In this document: positions 18,649 through 27,675 of the stretch, in pieces
Layout of the letters: each line of letters begins with the position of its first letter
Numbering within the stretch: position 1 is the first letter of the stretch
NCBI RefSeq assembly: GCF_004349265.1
Contig: NZ_SMFL01000003.1
Location: forward strand, 846,903 to 910,902
Direction of reading: 5' to 3'
Length of the DNA stretch: 64,000 nt
From: Dyadobacter psychrotolerans
Lineage (GTDB): Bacteria > Bacteroidota > Bacteroidia > Cytophagales > Spirosomataceae
Notes under the pieces: generated by a model
Databases searched by the model: none
What the model saw: only the letters and a program-made list of their open reading frames with translations
What the model was told of the DNA's origin: nothing
Program-made: the position numbers and the translations under genes

Positions 18649-19338
18649 GTGAAAAAGAACATCATTATCAGCGGAGCATCCGGAAATCTCGGAAAGGATG
18701 TTGTGCAAAAACTATCTGATTTGAATCACCAGCTATATGTTACCACAGGTTCTCATCACGCTGATTTATTCGACGGCTTTCCTAATGTTGACGCTCAGGC
18801 TTTGGATTTACTCAATAAAGACGTATCCGAAACATTTGTAACCGAAAGCATTACAAAAGCAAAACATATTCAGGCTGGTATTTTTCTCGTCGGCGGATAT
18901 GCTCCAGGAGGATTGGAAGAAACAGAAGATGATGCTATTGAAAAAATGATACATCTTAATTTTTTTACGGCTTTTCATCTGGTAAAACCTTTAGTCAATC
19001 ATTTTCAGGCCAATGGAGGTGGACAGCTTATTTTTATCGGCGCCAAGCCAGCGTTAATAGCTAAACAGGGAGCAGGAAACTTTGCCTACGCTTTATCAAA
19101 GTCATTGTTGTTTAAAATGGCAGAGATGATCAATGCAGAGTACGAATCCAATGGAATAACCGCCACAATGATCGTCCCCGGCACAATTGACACACCGCCC
19201 AATCGTGAAGCCATGCCCTATGCAGATTTTGACAAATGGATTTCCGCATCCGACATTGCAGAAAGTATCGCTTTTGTGCTAAGCGATACAGGGCAGAAAC
19301 TCCGGCAGACAGTGATTAAAATTTATAACCAATCATAG
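18649..19338 (+). CDS. Short-chain dehydrogenase/reductase (SDR) family protein
   Basis: A 229-residue classical SDR. The GTG at 18649 is the start, giving MKKNIIISGASGNLGKDVVQ with the glycine-rich dinucleotide loop GASGNLG. An FLVGGYAPGG stretch occupies the NAG-like region, and the catalytic YxxxK is YALSK around residue 147. PGTIDTPPNREAMP follows as in SDRs. The substrate is unknown. It lies between the galU terminator and the GxxExxY element, as a single gene. Confidence 0.88.
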   Translation: MKKNIIISGASGNLGKDVVQKLSDLNHQLYVTTGSHHADLFDGFPNVDAQALDLLNKDVSETFVTESITKAKHIQAGIFLVGGYAPGGLEETEDDAIEKMIHLNFFTAFHLVKPLVNHFQANGGGQLIFIGAKPALIAKQGAGNFAYALSKSLLFKMAEMINAEYESNGITATMIVPGTIDTPPNREAMPYADFDKWISASDIAESIAFVLSDTGQKLRQTVIKIYNQS

Positions 19339-19390
19339 TCTTTTCGATTTGTTCACTGCATTAAGTATTTAAAAAAAAAGGTGCATTAGG

Positions 19391-19404
19391 TGTCTCAGGT
19401 GGTA
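19391..19404 (+). repeat. Left direct repeat flanking the GxxExxY gene
   Basis: TGTCTCAGGTGGTA occurs here and again at 19993-20006 in the same orientation, 602 bp apart. Both copies are preceded by TGCA(T/C)TA, so similarity extends beyond the exact 14 bp. Confidence 0.7.
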
Positions 19405-19464
19405 CAATATCCAAAAATCAATCCTATCACGCTTAAACGATCTGATTTCAAAAAGATCTGGTTA

Positions 19465-19492
19465 ATTTGGTGAGATATTTTCTCATCCAAAT
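19465..19492. repeat. Hairpin upstream of the GxxExxY gene
   Basis: ATTTGG-T-GAGA pairs with TCTC-AT-CCAAAT around a short AT loop, ending 11 bp before the ATG at 19504. It may affect translation or mark the element boundary. Confidence 0.5.
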
Positions 19493-19503
19493 CACACACC
19501 TAT

Positions 19504-19911
19504 ATGATTACCAGATCGGGATTGGACCCACTTGAATATCAAATAACCGGAGCATGTATTGAAGTTCATAAACATCTTGGCCCGGGTTTGCTGGAAAGTG
19601 TTTATCAACAATATCTTTCCAGGGAATTCCAATTAAGAAACATCCCGCATAAATCTCAACATATTGTTAGCGTTCATTACAAAGGAGTAATGCTGGATAC
19701 TGCTTTACGAACCGATTTTCTGATCGGAAGCGACCTGTTGGTAGAGTTAAAGGCTATTGAATCTATCTTACCTATTCACGAAGCTCAGATCCTTGCCTAC
19801 ATGAAACTGTTGAAAGTTCCGAAGGGATTGCTTATGAATTTCAATTGTACCAATATCATTCACCACGGTAAGAAATCGTATGTGAATGAGCTTTATCGGG
19901 AACTGCTTTGA
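19504..19911 (+). CDS. GxxExxY family protein (PD-(D/E)XK nuclease-like)
   Basis: A 135-residue member of the GxxExxY family, predicted to share the PD-(D/E)XK nuclease fold; its biological role is not known. The name-giving motif is G28-LL-E31-SV-Y34, preceded by ACIEVHKHLGPG. The candidate active-site strand is DFLIGSDLLVELKAIE, giving D...ExK, and the C-terminal part has LLMNFNC. The gene is bracketed by 14-bp direct repeats and by a hairpin on each side, suggesting that gene and flanks moved or multiplied as one unit. Confidence 0.92.
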   Translation: MITRSGLDPLEYQITGACIEVHKHLGPGLLESVYQQYLSREFQLRNIPHKSQHIVSVHYKGVMLDTALRTDFLIGSDLLVELKAIESILPIHEAQILAYMKLLKVPKGLLMNFNCTNIIHHGKKSYVNELYRELL

Positions 19912-19942
19912 CAAGGGTTAACATTACAAATTATGATCCAAC

Positions 19943-19960
19943 ATCTAAGACATCTTAGAT
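19943..19960. repeat. Hairpin downstream of the GxxExxY gene
   Basis: ATCTAAG and CTTAGAT pair perfectly around ACAT, 31 bp after the stop codon. No T-run follows. Confidence 0.5.
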
Positions 19961-19992
19961 CATCTGGGAATAATAACATAGTTGCACTAACA

Positions 19993-20006
19993 TGTCTCAG
20001 GTGGTA
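19993..20006 (+). repeat. Right direct repeat flanking the GxxExxY gene
   Basis: Second copy of TGTCTCAGGTGGTA in the same orientation as the copy at 19391, lying 29 bp beyond the end of the neighbouring minus-strand transporter gene. Confidence 0.7.
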
Positions 20007-20035
20007 AATTAAATTTCAATGGTTAACGGAAGATT

Positions 20036-21343
20036 TTAAAACAAATCCTGACCGCTATCCAACAAGGTGATCTTGACTTGTGATATCGTGCTACGGTGTT
20101 TTTTCAGAACAGTGAATTCATACCGCTTGGTTTTAAGTTTTTCACCCACCGCAGGTATCCTGCCAAATTTCCAGATCAAATAACCCGCAAGGGTTTCATA
20201 ATCACTTTCTTTTGAAATATCATGCGGCAATTTATCATTCAGATCAGAAATCGATGCTGAACCCAGAACGGTATAAGTATTATCCGCCTCATTTTTGACG
20301 ATTGGTACTTCGTTATCATATTCATCCTGAATTTCCCCAACAAGCTCTTCAAGAATATCCTCCATAGTAACAATGCCGTCGACTCCACCGTACTCATCAA
20401 TGATCACAGCCATTTGCTGACGATTTACCTGAAAATCACGCAGCAGTGCACCGATCGGTTTCGATTCATGCACCGTAGAGATAGGCCTGATCAATTCCTG
20501 TAAAACAATATCTTTCCCCTGTCTCATTTTAAGAAGCAAATCTTTCAGATGAAGAACCCCTACAATCTGGTCGAGTGTATCCTCATAAACCGGAATTCTG
20601 GAATAACCTTCGTCAATAATTTTTTCAAGTTTGAGTTCATTAAAATCATTGATATCAATACCAACAATCTGCGGACGCGGTATCATTACCTGCTTTGCAA
20701 TCCGTTCTGAAAAATTAAATGCATTTTTGATCAGATCGTAATCTGCGGCTTCAATCATTCCGCTGTCCTTTTGCTGCTGAACCAGATAACGTAGTTCATC
20801 GCTGCTATGCACTTCACTCCCATGCGTTGGAGTGATGCCTATTCCTTTTAAAATAAAGTTCGCAATACCATTTAAAATCCAAACAACCGGTCTGAATACA
20901 AGGTAAAAGCCATGAAGTGGATAAGAAAGAAATAAAGTCGTTGCTTCGGGGCGCTGAATTGCAATCGACTTGGGCGCGAGCTCTCCAAATACAATATGTA
21001 AAACCGTAATAATAGCAAATGCTGCGGGAAGGGCAATTTGATGTGCCAGTTCAGGTTCAAGCGAAATACCAACCAGCTCCATTCCTCCGATCAGAATTTT
21101 TGAAACGACAGGCTCCCCTATCCATCCCAATCCCAAACTTGCAAGCGTTATACCAAATTGTGTGGCAGCCAGATATCCATCCAGATTTGAGACTATTTTT
21201 TTTGACAAAATGGCCATGGCATTACCTTCCTGCGCCTTTTGTTCCAATTGGGAAGCCCTGATTTTTACTATTGCAAATTCCGCTGCGACGAAAAAACCAT
21301 TGAGAAAAACCAAGACTAATGTTATTATAACCTGAGTTATCAT
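20036..21343 (-). CDS. Hemolysin C/CorC-type membrane protein (CNNM domain + CBS pair)
   Basis: A 435-residue inner-membrane protein. The N-terminal CNNM (DUF21) domain (about residues 1-190) has three to four membrane helices with NGFFVAAEFAIVKIR and the HIVFGELAPKSIAIQ motif. Two CBS domains follow (about 205-330, with VMIPRPQIV, EGYSRIPVYEDTLDQIVGVL and MAVIIDEYGGVDGIVTMEDI), and a C-terminal CorC_HlyC domain completes it. Relatives act in Mg2+/Co2+ homeostasis; the hemolysin name is historical. It appears monocistronic. Confidence 0.92.
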   Translation of the reverse strand: MITQVIITLVLVFLNGFFVAAEFAIVKIRASQLEQKAQEGNAMAILSKKIVSNLDGYLAATQFGITLASLGLGWIGEPVVSKILIGGMELVGISLEPELAHQIALPAAFAIITVLHIVFGELAPKSIAIQRPEATTLFLSYPLHGFYLVFRPVVWILNGIANFILKGIGITPTHGSEVHSSDELRYLVQQQKDSGMIEAADYDLIKNAFNFSERIAKQVMIPRPQIVGIDINDFNELKLEKIIDEGYSRIPVYEDTLDQIVGVLHLKDLLLKMRQGKDIVLQELIRPISTVHESKPIGALLRDFQVNRQQMAVIIDEYGGVDGIVTMEDILEELVGEIQDEYDNEVPIVKNEADNTYTVLGSASISDLNDKLPHDISKESDYETLAGYLIWKFGRIPAVGEKLKTKRYEFTVLKKHRSTISQVKITLLDSGQDLF

Positions 21344-21464
21344 TTTTGTGTGGTAAGTAATTTGATGTTTTAGAGGTACTGATTATATCAAAGATAGATA
21401 AAAAGGATCTACAGGAAGGTTTAAAACTGCGTTCGGGCAACTAAAAGTAACCCCTTTAATACAA

Positions 21465-21486
21465 AATGCCGGAAACTTCCGGCATT
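21465..21486 (-). terminator. Intrinsic terminator after the DUF1456 gene
   Basis: AATGCCGG and CCGGCATT form the stem; on the minus strand it is followed by a T-rich stretch (TTTTGTATT), 4 bp after the DUF1456 stop. Confidence 0.75.
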
Positions 21487-21490
21487 CGTC

Positions 21491-21733
21491 CTAATCTTCA
21501 TGTTTTTTTCCGCCTTCCATTGGCCCCCGCATGTGAATGACCAGTCCATTCAGAAAATTTCGCAGAAGCTGGTCTCCGCAGGGTTTGTAATTTTCATGCC
21601 CTTCCTTACGAAATAATGCGCCAAGTTCGCTGGCGGTTACCTTGAAATCGACCAGTGAAAGAATATGGATAATTTCATCATTGCGAAGGTGAAGCGCAAC
21701 CCTTAGCTTTTTTAGTATATCGTTATTAGTCAT
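21491..21733 (-). CDS. DUF1456 (YehS-like) protein, single-repeat form
   Basis: An 80-residue protein with one copy of the DUF1456 repeat: NNDILKKLRVALHLRNDEII, then FKVTASELGALFRKEGHENY and CGDQLLRNFLNGLVIHMRG. E. coli YehS has two such repeats in about 156 residues, and this one matches its second repeat best from memory. Function is unknown. No second repeat is encoded nearby, so this is half the usual length; start and stop look intact and it has its own terminator. Confidence 0.85.
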   Translation of the reverse strand: MTNNDILKKLRVALHLRNDEIIHILSLVDFKVTASELGALFRKEGHENYKPCGDQLLRNFLNGLVIHMRGPMEGGKKHED

Positions 21734-21896
21734 AATTCGTTCTGTTAATCTTTATGCAAGCTGCTAATATCCTGCTAAATTTCAAATTTTGTAAAGATGT
21801 TTTCAAATAAACCAGCGTCTCAAACAAAATTCATTCCTAAAATAGCACCAGAACTGTACCTATTTATAAATTGTTCCTAAACTTGTACGGCGTTAA

Positions 21897-23126
21897 TTGG
21901 CGAAAGCCATTCCTATCATGAAAAGCGGACATGCCGATTTACCTTTACACTACGGAAAAGTACCTGTATGGCTGGCTCAACGAATGAGTTCGCTCGGCGG
22001 GGCAATTGTCGAATCCATCGCAATTGAGTATGGCCGGAATGTACTGCTGCAAAAAATGAGTGATCCCTTCTGGTTTCAGTCTCTGGGTTGTGTATTGGGG
22101 ATGGACTGGCACTCGTCCGGAATCACTACATCCGTTATGGGCGCGTTGAAGAGCTCGGTCAACAAAAAATCTTCTGAACTGGGTATTTACATTTGTGGGG
22201 GCCGTGGAAAACATTCCCTTCAGACTCCATCTGAATTGCTCTTGATTGCAGACAAAACCGGCCTCGATGGTAATTTGCTTGTACACAATAGTCGTCTGTC
22301 TGCCAAAGTTGACAATACAGCCATTCAGGATGGATTTCAATTGTATCTTCACTCCTTTATTCTTTCACAGGATGGCGAATGGGCTGTTGTACAGCAGGGC
22401 ATGAACACAAAAGAGAAAATGGCCCGACGTTGCCACTGGCATTCTCCAAGCATAAAATCTTTTATAGAAGAACCGCACACCTCTATTTACGGACAAAACC
22501 AGGGAAGAATTTTAAACTTAACTGATAAGGCCGCATCTCCCACCCGATCAGGAATACTGGAACTTACTAAGGAAAATCCGGCAAAAATTATGCGTGAAAT
22601 CAGCAGGCTCGTTATGCCTGATCACCACGACGTCCGGGCGGAAGATATTAATCTTAAAAGACTTGGTGCGGTACTTGCGTTGGCGCACGACAATCCGGTT
22701 AAGGATATGGAATCGCTTCTGTTACTGGAAGGGGTCGGCCCAAGAACAATTCAATCTCTGACACTTGTCAGTGAAATTATACATGGTACGCCATCCAGAT
22801 TTTCTGATCCTGACCGTTTTTCCTTTGCACATGGAGGCAAGGACGGACATCCGTTTCCGGTACCGATCACGATCTATGATGAATCAATCAGCATCCTGAA
22901 TCAGGCGGTTCAAAAGTCAAAACTGGGTTTTACTGATAAATCTGAGGCACTTAAAAATTTATCAAAAGTATCGGTTCAGCTTGAAAAAGACTTTATTCCA
23001 AATAACCGTTTCGACGACATCATTCAGCAGGAACGCGACAACGCATGGAAGTATGAAGGAATGACGGTAAAGGGTAAAGCTAAAAAGCCAGCAAACCGGA
23101 ACGGACAACTGGACTTATTCGATTAA
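21897..23126 (+). CDS. DUF763 family protein
   Basis: A 409-residue protein of the uncharacterised DUF763 family. Recognition rests on the N-terminus MKSGHADLPLHYGKVPVWL, then LGCVLGMDWHSSGITTSVMGAL, the CGGRGKHS stretch, and SFAHGGKDGHPFPVP near the C-terminus. The segment DMESLLLLEGVGPRTIQSLTLVS looks like a helix-hairpin-helix DNA-binding motif, so a nucleic-acid role is a reasonable guess. TTG 21897 gives the longest frame; ATG 21918 starts exactly at the conserved family N-terminus and may be the true start. It appears to be transcribed alone. Confidence 0.88.
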   Translation: MAKAIPIMKSGHADLPLHYGKVPVWLAQRMSSLGGAIVESIAIEYGRNVLLQKMSDPFWFQSLGCVLGMDWHSSGITTSVMGALKSSVNKKSSELGIYICGGRGKHSLQTPSELLLIADKTGLDGNLLVHNSRLSAKVDNTAIQDGFQLYLHSFILSQDGEWAVVQQGMNTKEKMARRCHWHSPSIKSFIEEPHTSIYGQNQGRILNLTDKAASPTRSGILELTKENPAKIMREISRLVMPDHHDVRAEDINLKRLGAVLALAHDNPVKDMESLLLLEGVGPRTIQSLTLVSEIIHGTPSRFSDPDRFSFAHGGKDGHPFPVPITIYDESISILNQAVQKSKLGFTDKSEALKNLSKVSVQLEKDFIPNNRFDDIIQQERDNAWKYEGMTVKGKAKKPANRNGQLDLFD

Positions 23127-23195
23127 ATCTTGTTAACTGTTATTTCTTTTAATTATATTGGTATTCATTATTAAGTCTTTACAAGAAAATCGACT

Positions 23196-23753
23196 ATGAT
23201 ACTTCAGCCACAATCTCAGGTTTTACCCCGCACATTCGAAGAATTTCTTCGTTGGGAGCCTGTTGATGGTTTCAAATATGAATGGAACGACGGTGAAATT
23301 ATCAGGTTCGAAAAAATGAAGAAAAAGCATTTATTTATTATCAGAAGGTTACAGCAGTTGTTTTTTAAAACCATTTCTTTTTCAAAAGGTGCTGCATTAA
23401 TTATGGAACAGGATGTAATGCTAACTGGCATTCAAATGCGCCGTCCTGATCTTGCTTATTTTAGCGGAATCCAAATTGACAACAGCCTTAATTCAGAAGA
23501 ACCTATTCCCGAGTTTGTTATTGAAATTATTTCTCCAACTGACGATGCGATTAAAGTAGATGAAAAACTGGCTGAATATTTCAAGTCAAGTGTCAAAGTG
23601 GTTTGGCATATTTATCCTGAAACTGAGGTAGTCTACATCTACACCTCACGCAAGGAAGTGCGAATCTGTTCAGACGATGACATTTGTTCAGCATCTCCCG
23701 TCCTTCCTGATTTTGAACTAAAAGCATCCACTTTATTTTCAATAACTGCTTAG
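23196..23753 (+). CDS. Uma2 family endonuclease-like protein
   Basis: A 185-residue Uma2 (DUF820) protein with a predicted PD-(D/E)XK nuclease fold. Signature elements are FEEFLRWEP at the N-terminus, KYEWNDGEIIRF, then RRPDLAYFSG carrying the PD, FVIEIISPTDDAIKVDEKLAEYF carrying the E and downstream Lys, and VWHIYPETEVVYIY. The biological role is unsettled. It lies 69 bp after the DUF763 gene on the same strand; no link between the two is known. Confidence 0.88.
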   Translation: MILQPQSQVLPRTFEEFLRWEPVDGFKYEWNDGEIIRFEKMKKKHLFIIRRLQQLFFKTISFSKGAALIMEQDVMLTGIQMRRPDLAYFSGIQIDNSLNSEEPIPEFVIEIISPTDDAIKVDEKLAEYFKSSVKVVWHIYPETEVVYIYTSRKEVRICSDDDICSASPVLPDFELKASTLFSITA

Positions 23754-23903
23754 TTTCAATACATAAGCAAAGTAATCTGTTGTTTTATTTACATAAATTT
23801 ACTGTTTTCTGCAGTAAAATATTCCGCTTCATCCTTCTTTTAAGTTTTTCCCTAGTACTTTTATTGTCTGAATAACATTTCTGCATTAAAGCATTTTTAC
23901 TAA

Positions 23904-26900
23904 ATGACCCCCAAACACTTTTTCCGAAAACCTGTCATTGTGATAGCACTGGCTACACTTGTCGTGGTGTCTTGTATGAAAATGTCTCCGTCCGGTTCTA
24001 CATCTAAAACAAACAGCACACCGCTGGTTATTAGAGAAGATGCCGCAACGGGCAAAGCGAGAGCGAAAGAAATCCGCGAGAAGACTTCAATTAAACTGGC
24101 TGATGGTTTAAAACTTGATCTTTGGGCATCTGATTCTCTTGCTCCTGATCCCGTTTCGATATCCGTTGATGACCAGGGCCGTGTGTATCTGAACCGTACA
24201 AATCGTCAGAAAAACTCTGAATTTGATATTCGCGGACACCGTAACTGGATGACTCAATCCATTGCGATGCAAACGGTAGAAGACCGCCGTGCATTTCTCC
24301 GCAGCACATTTGCTCCTGAAAAAAGTAAGGAAAACGAATGGCTGAAAGATCTGAACGGGGACGGAAAACATGACTGGCATGATTTAACCGTGGAGAAAGA
24401 CGAAATATGGAGATTGGAAGATACCGATAATGACGGAATCGCCGATGTATCCATGCGCGTTCTGAACGACTTTTTTGAAGAAGTTTCCGATGTTGCCGGC
24501 GGTGTACTCGTTCGTGCAAAAGACGCGTTTGTTGCTATTGCTCCCGATCTTTGGAGACTAACTGACACAAACAATGATGGGATATACGATAGAAAAACTT
24601 CTATAAGCCATGGTTATGGCGTACACATCGGTTTTGGTGGCCACGGGATGTCCAACCCGATCGAAGGTCCGGATGGAAAGATCTACTGGAACATTGGTGA
24701 CATTGGCGCCAACATTACAACAGCCGAAGGTGTAAAACATGAACATCCTAATTCAGGTGTCATTGCGAGATCCAATCCGGATGGTAGCAAGTTTGAAATT
24801 TTTGCAGATGGATTGCGTAACACCCACGAATTCGTATTCGACGAATATGGGAATTTGATCAGCTCTGATAACGATGGTGACCACCCGGGAGAAAGCGAAA
24901 GACTTGTTCACGTTGTGGAAGGCTCCGACGCCGGCTGGAGGTCGAACTGGCAGTACGGAAAATATACCGATCCTAAAAACAACAGTTATAAAGTGTGGAT
25001 GGATGAAAAACTGTACGTTCCACGTTGGGAAGGCCAGGCAGCCTACATCATTCCTCCAATCCAGAATTTCCACAATGGCCCGACCGGAATGCAGTACAAT
25101 CCCGGAACAGCTCTTGGTAAGGAGTGGAAAAATAAATTTTTCCTTGTTGAATTTGTCGGAAACCCGGCACGTTCGCCGATCTGGTCGTTTGGTCTGAAGC
25201 CAAAAGGAGCATCTTTTGTTTTGGATGGAGAAAAAAACATTCTCAGCGGAATCCTGCCAACGGGTATCCGTTTCGGTCCTGATGGCGCGCTTTATGTGGC
25301 AGACTGGATAAATGGCTGGGATGCGAAAAATTATGGCCGTGTCTGGAAACTGGATGTAACCAGTGACAAAAACGACCTGAAAGAACTTCGTGAGACAACA
25401 AAACGTCTGATGCAGCTTGATTACCCCGCACAGACAGACGATATGCTTCTCACTTTGCTTTCGAATCCAGATATGCGTATCCGGTTGAAATCTCAGTTTG
25501 AACTGGCTACAAGGGGAGCAAAAGGTGCGGCAGTATTGAGTAAAGCAATCGCCCAGACAGGCAACCAACTTGCGCGTATCCATGGAATATGGGGAATGGG
25601 ACAGCTTGCCCGCCAGGACAAGGCTTATGCAAATACTATGCTTGCTCTTTTAAAAGATTCGGATGAAGAAATCACTGCCCAGGCTGCTAAGGTTTTAGGA
25701 GACGAACTGATTGCCGAAGCAGGACCCATGCTGATTCCAATGCTTTCTAGTAAAAATCCGCGCGTTCAGTTCTTCGGAGCACAGGCGCTTGGAAGGATTC
25801 ATCACAAAGAAGCTGTTGCTCCTTTGCTGGAAATGATCAAAACCAATAACGATACGGATGTTTATTTAAGACATGCAGCAGTTTTAGCATTATCCCGGAT
25901 CGGTGAAGTTGAGCCAATTGTAGCGTTAGCGAATTATTCTAATAAATCACTTCGCACTGCGGCAGTTCTGGTATTGCGCAGAATGAAAAATGAGAAAGTG
26001 AGTTTATTTTTGCAGGATAAGGATGAATATATCGCTACTGAAGCAGCAAGAGCAATTAACGATGATCTTTCTATTCCTGCCTCTCTACCGGCGCTGGCTG
26101 CAACATTAACAGAAAGCCGTTTTAGATCCGAACCTTTACTCAGACGTGCGGTTAACGCTGCCGTAAGAGTGGGCGGTGACAAACAGCTTGATGACCTGAT
26201 CGCTTTTGCTAAAAAGAAAAATGTAGACAAAGAACTTCGTGCAGAAGCTCTTGCTGCTTTGGGAACGTGGGCCAGTCCTTCTGTAATGGACCGGGTTGAT
26301 GGCCGTTATCGCGGTGTGGTTGAGAGAAACCCAATGGTTGTGAAAGGAAAAATTCAGCCTGTTATCGCTGATTTGCTTGCCGATGACGATACAGAAATTC
26401 TTATCGCAACGGCTCAGATGCTTACCAGCCTTGGTGTATCAGACAACAATGCCGCACTTGCCAAAATCCTGAATAACAGCAAAGATCCAAAAGTGCGCGC
26501 TGCTATGCTTATTGCACTCAATGATTTGAAATACTCAGATATGGAATCGGTGATGAAAAAAGGAATGACCGATCCCGATGCTGATGTCCGCACAGCAGCG
26601 CTTGGAATGGTTGGAAGTGTTACCATGTCCAAAGAAGCACTTACTGACATTTCGAATGTTATTTTTGAAAAAGGAAGTGTAAAAGAACAACAGCAGATGA
26701 TGAAAGTTTTAGGAAATCTTCCTGTTGCAAAAACGGAAACAATCTTTGGTGGCCTGATCGATAAAATGTCAGGCAAACAATTGCCTCCAAGCCTTGCACT
26801 CGACTTGGGAGAAGCAATTGATTCAACCAAATCATCAGCTTTAATCGCTAAACTGGCTCCATTCCGTAAAACTGGTGAAACCGCTGCTGACTATCAGGAT

Positions 26901-27329
26901 GCCCTTTTTGGAGGAAACGCTCAGCTTGGACGCCGTTATTTCATGACAAGTTCCGCTGCTGAGTGTGTTCGGTGCCACTCAATAGGCGGACAAGGCGGCG
27001 AAGTTGGTCCGTCACTTTCAAATATCGGAAACATTCTTAGTCGTGAGCAGATTCTTCAGGCCCTCGTAGAGCCAAGTGCCCGAATTTCTCCGGGATTTGG
27101 AATGGTAATCCTGACGCTAAAAGATGGTGAAACAGCCGCAGGAATTCTGACAGCTGAAAATGAACATGAACTGGTGCTTAAAACCTCGGAAGCAGAACCA
27201 CTAAAAATTGCGGTAGGAAGAATTGCGAAACGCGATAATGTTCCGTCGAGCATGCCTCCAATGGGTAATATCATGTCCAAAAGAGAAATCCGGGATGTGG
27301 TTGAGTTTCTGTCCGGTTTGAAAAAATAA
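23904..27329 (+). CDS. Large HEAT-repeat c-type cytochrome lipoprotein (PVC-type haem-binding protein)
   Basis: A 1141-residue exported lipoprotein with lipobox Cys near residue 24. Residues about 50-490 form a sugar-dehydrogenase-like beta-propeller with repeated DxDxDG-like calcium loops (DLNGDGKHD, DTDNDGIAD, DTNNDGIYD). Residues about 520-970 are HEAT repeats (AAKVLGDELI, RVQFFGAQALGRI, AAVLVLRRM). The C-terminus is a cytochrome c domain with CVRCH at 1021-1025 and a Met-rich segment SSMPPMGNIMSKREIRDVVEFL as candidate sixth ligand. It is probably periplasmic and may oxidise a sugar or glycan-derived substrate. It stands alone before a terminator. Confidence 0.9.
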   Translation: MTPKHFFRKPVIVIALATLVVVSCMKMSPSGSTSKTNSTPLVIREDAATGKARAKEIREKTSIKLADGLKLDLWASDSLAPDPVSISVDDQGRVYLNRTNRQKNSEFDIRGHRNWMTQSIAMQTVEDRRAFLRSTFAPEKSKENEWLKDLNGDGKHDWHDLTVEKDEIWRLEDTDNDGIADVSMRVLNDFFEEVSDVAGGVLVRAKDAFVAIAPDLWRLTDTNNDGIYDRKTSISHGYGVHIGFGGHGMSNPIEGPDGKIYWNIGDIGANITTAEGVKHEHPNSGVIARSNPDGSKFEIFADGLRNTHEFVFDEYGNLISSDNDGDHPGESERLVHVVEGSDAGWRSNWQYGKYTDPKNNSYKVWMDEKLYVPRWEGQAAYIIPPIQNFHNGPTGMQYNPGTALGKEWKNKFFLVEFVGNPARSPIWSFGLKPKGASFVLDGEKNILSGILPTGIRFGPDGALYVADWINGWDAKNYGRVWKLDVTSDKNDLKELRETTKRLMQLDYPAQTDDMLLTLLSNPDMRIRLKSQFELATRGAKGAAVLSKAIAQTGNQLARIHGIWGMGQLARQDKAYANTMLALLKDSDEEITAQAAKVLGDELIAEAGPMLIPMLSSKNPRVQFFGAQALGRIHHKEAVAPLLEMIKTNNDTDVYLRHAAVLALSRIGEVEPIVALANYSNKSLRTAAVLVLRRMKNEKVSLFLQDKDEYIATEAARAINDDLSIPASLPALAATLTESRFRSEPLLRRAVNAAVRVGGDKQLDDLIAFAKKKNVDKELRAEALAALGTWASPSVMDRVDGRYRGVVERNPMVVKGKIQPVIADLLADDDTEILIATAQMLTSLGVSDNNAALAKILNNSKDPKVRAAMLIALNDLKYSDMESVMKKGMTDPDADVRTAALGMVGSVTMSKEALTDISNVIFEKGSVKEQQQMMKVLGNLPVAKTETIFGGLIDKMSGKQLPPSLALDLGEAIDSTKSSALIAKLAPFRKTGETAADYQDALFGGNAQLGRRYFMTSSAAECVRCHSIGGQGGEVGPSLSNIGNILSREQILQALVEPSARISPGFGMVILTLKDGETAAGILTAENEHELVLKTSEAEPLKIAVGRIAKRDNVPSSMPPMGNIMSKREIRDVVEFLSGLKK

Positions 27330-27343
27330 AATACTTTTTTTAG

Positions 27344-27378
27344 AAAAGAATCCGGGTCTTGTGATCCGGATTCTTTTT
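27344..27378 (+). terminator. Intrinsic terminator after the cytochrome/HEAT gene
   Basis: AAAAGAATCCGG pairs with CCGGATTCTTTT around a 10-nt loop and is followed by T residues, 14 bp after the stop. Confidence 0.9.
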
Positions 27379-27439
27379 GTATTATACAAGAAAAAAAATA
27401 AAGAGTTATATTTGATACAGAATCTATATTCAGAAAATC

Positions 27440-27658
27440 ATGAAGGAGGTTATTTTTACTGTTGAACAGGAAGATGATGGGAGTTTTATTGCCGAAGCCA
27501 AAATAAACGAAAATGAGCAGATAATAACCGAGGGAATCGATTTGGCAGAGTTAAAACTCATGATTAAGGATGCTTTGGAATGTCACTTTGACAACCCGTC
27601 GGATATGCCGACAACTGTTCGGCTGCATTTTATAAAAGAGGAAATTTATTCAATTTAA
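27440..27658 (+). CDS. hicB: HicB-like antitoxin
   Basis: A 72-residue HicB-type antitoxin that should neutralise the adjacent HicA nuclease. It has the partial RNase-H-like fold of HicB: VIFTVEQEDDGSFIAEAKI, then ITEGIDLAELKLMIKDALECHF. No C-terminal ribbon-helix-helix or HTH domain is present, so autoregulation by DNA binding is not evident. It precedes hicA by 17 bp, the reverse of the hicA-hicB order of E. coli but common in this group. Confidence 0.85.
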   Translation: MKEVIFTVEQEDDGSFIAEAKINENEQIITEGIDLAELKLMIKDALECHFDNPSDMPTTVRLHFIKEEIYSI

Positions 27659-27675
27659 CTTTGCTCTCCATTATT

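Noticed and set aside
24091..26830. Several long minus-strand frames inside the cytochrome/HEAT gene, one of 276 codons
   Set aside because: They lie entirely antisense to a clearly conserved gene and have Cys/His/Arg-rich low-quality composition.
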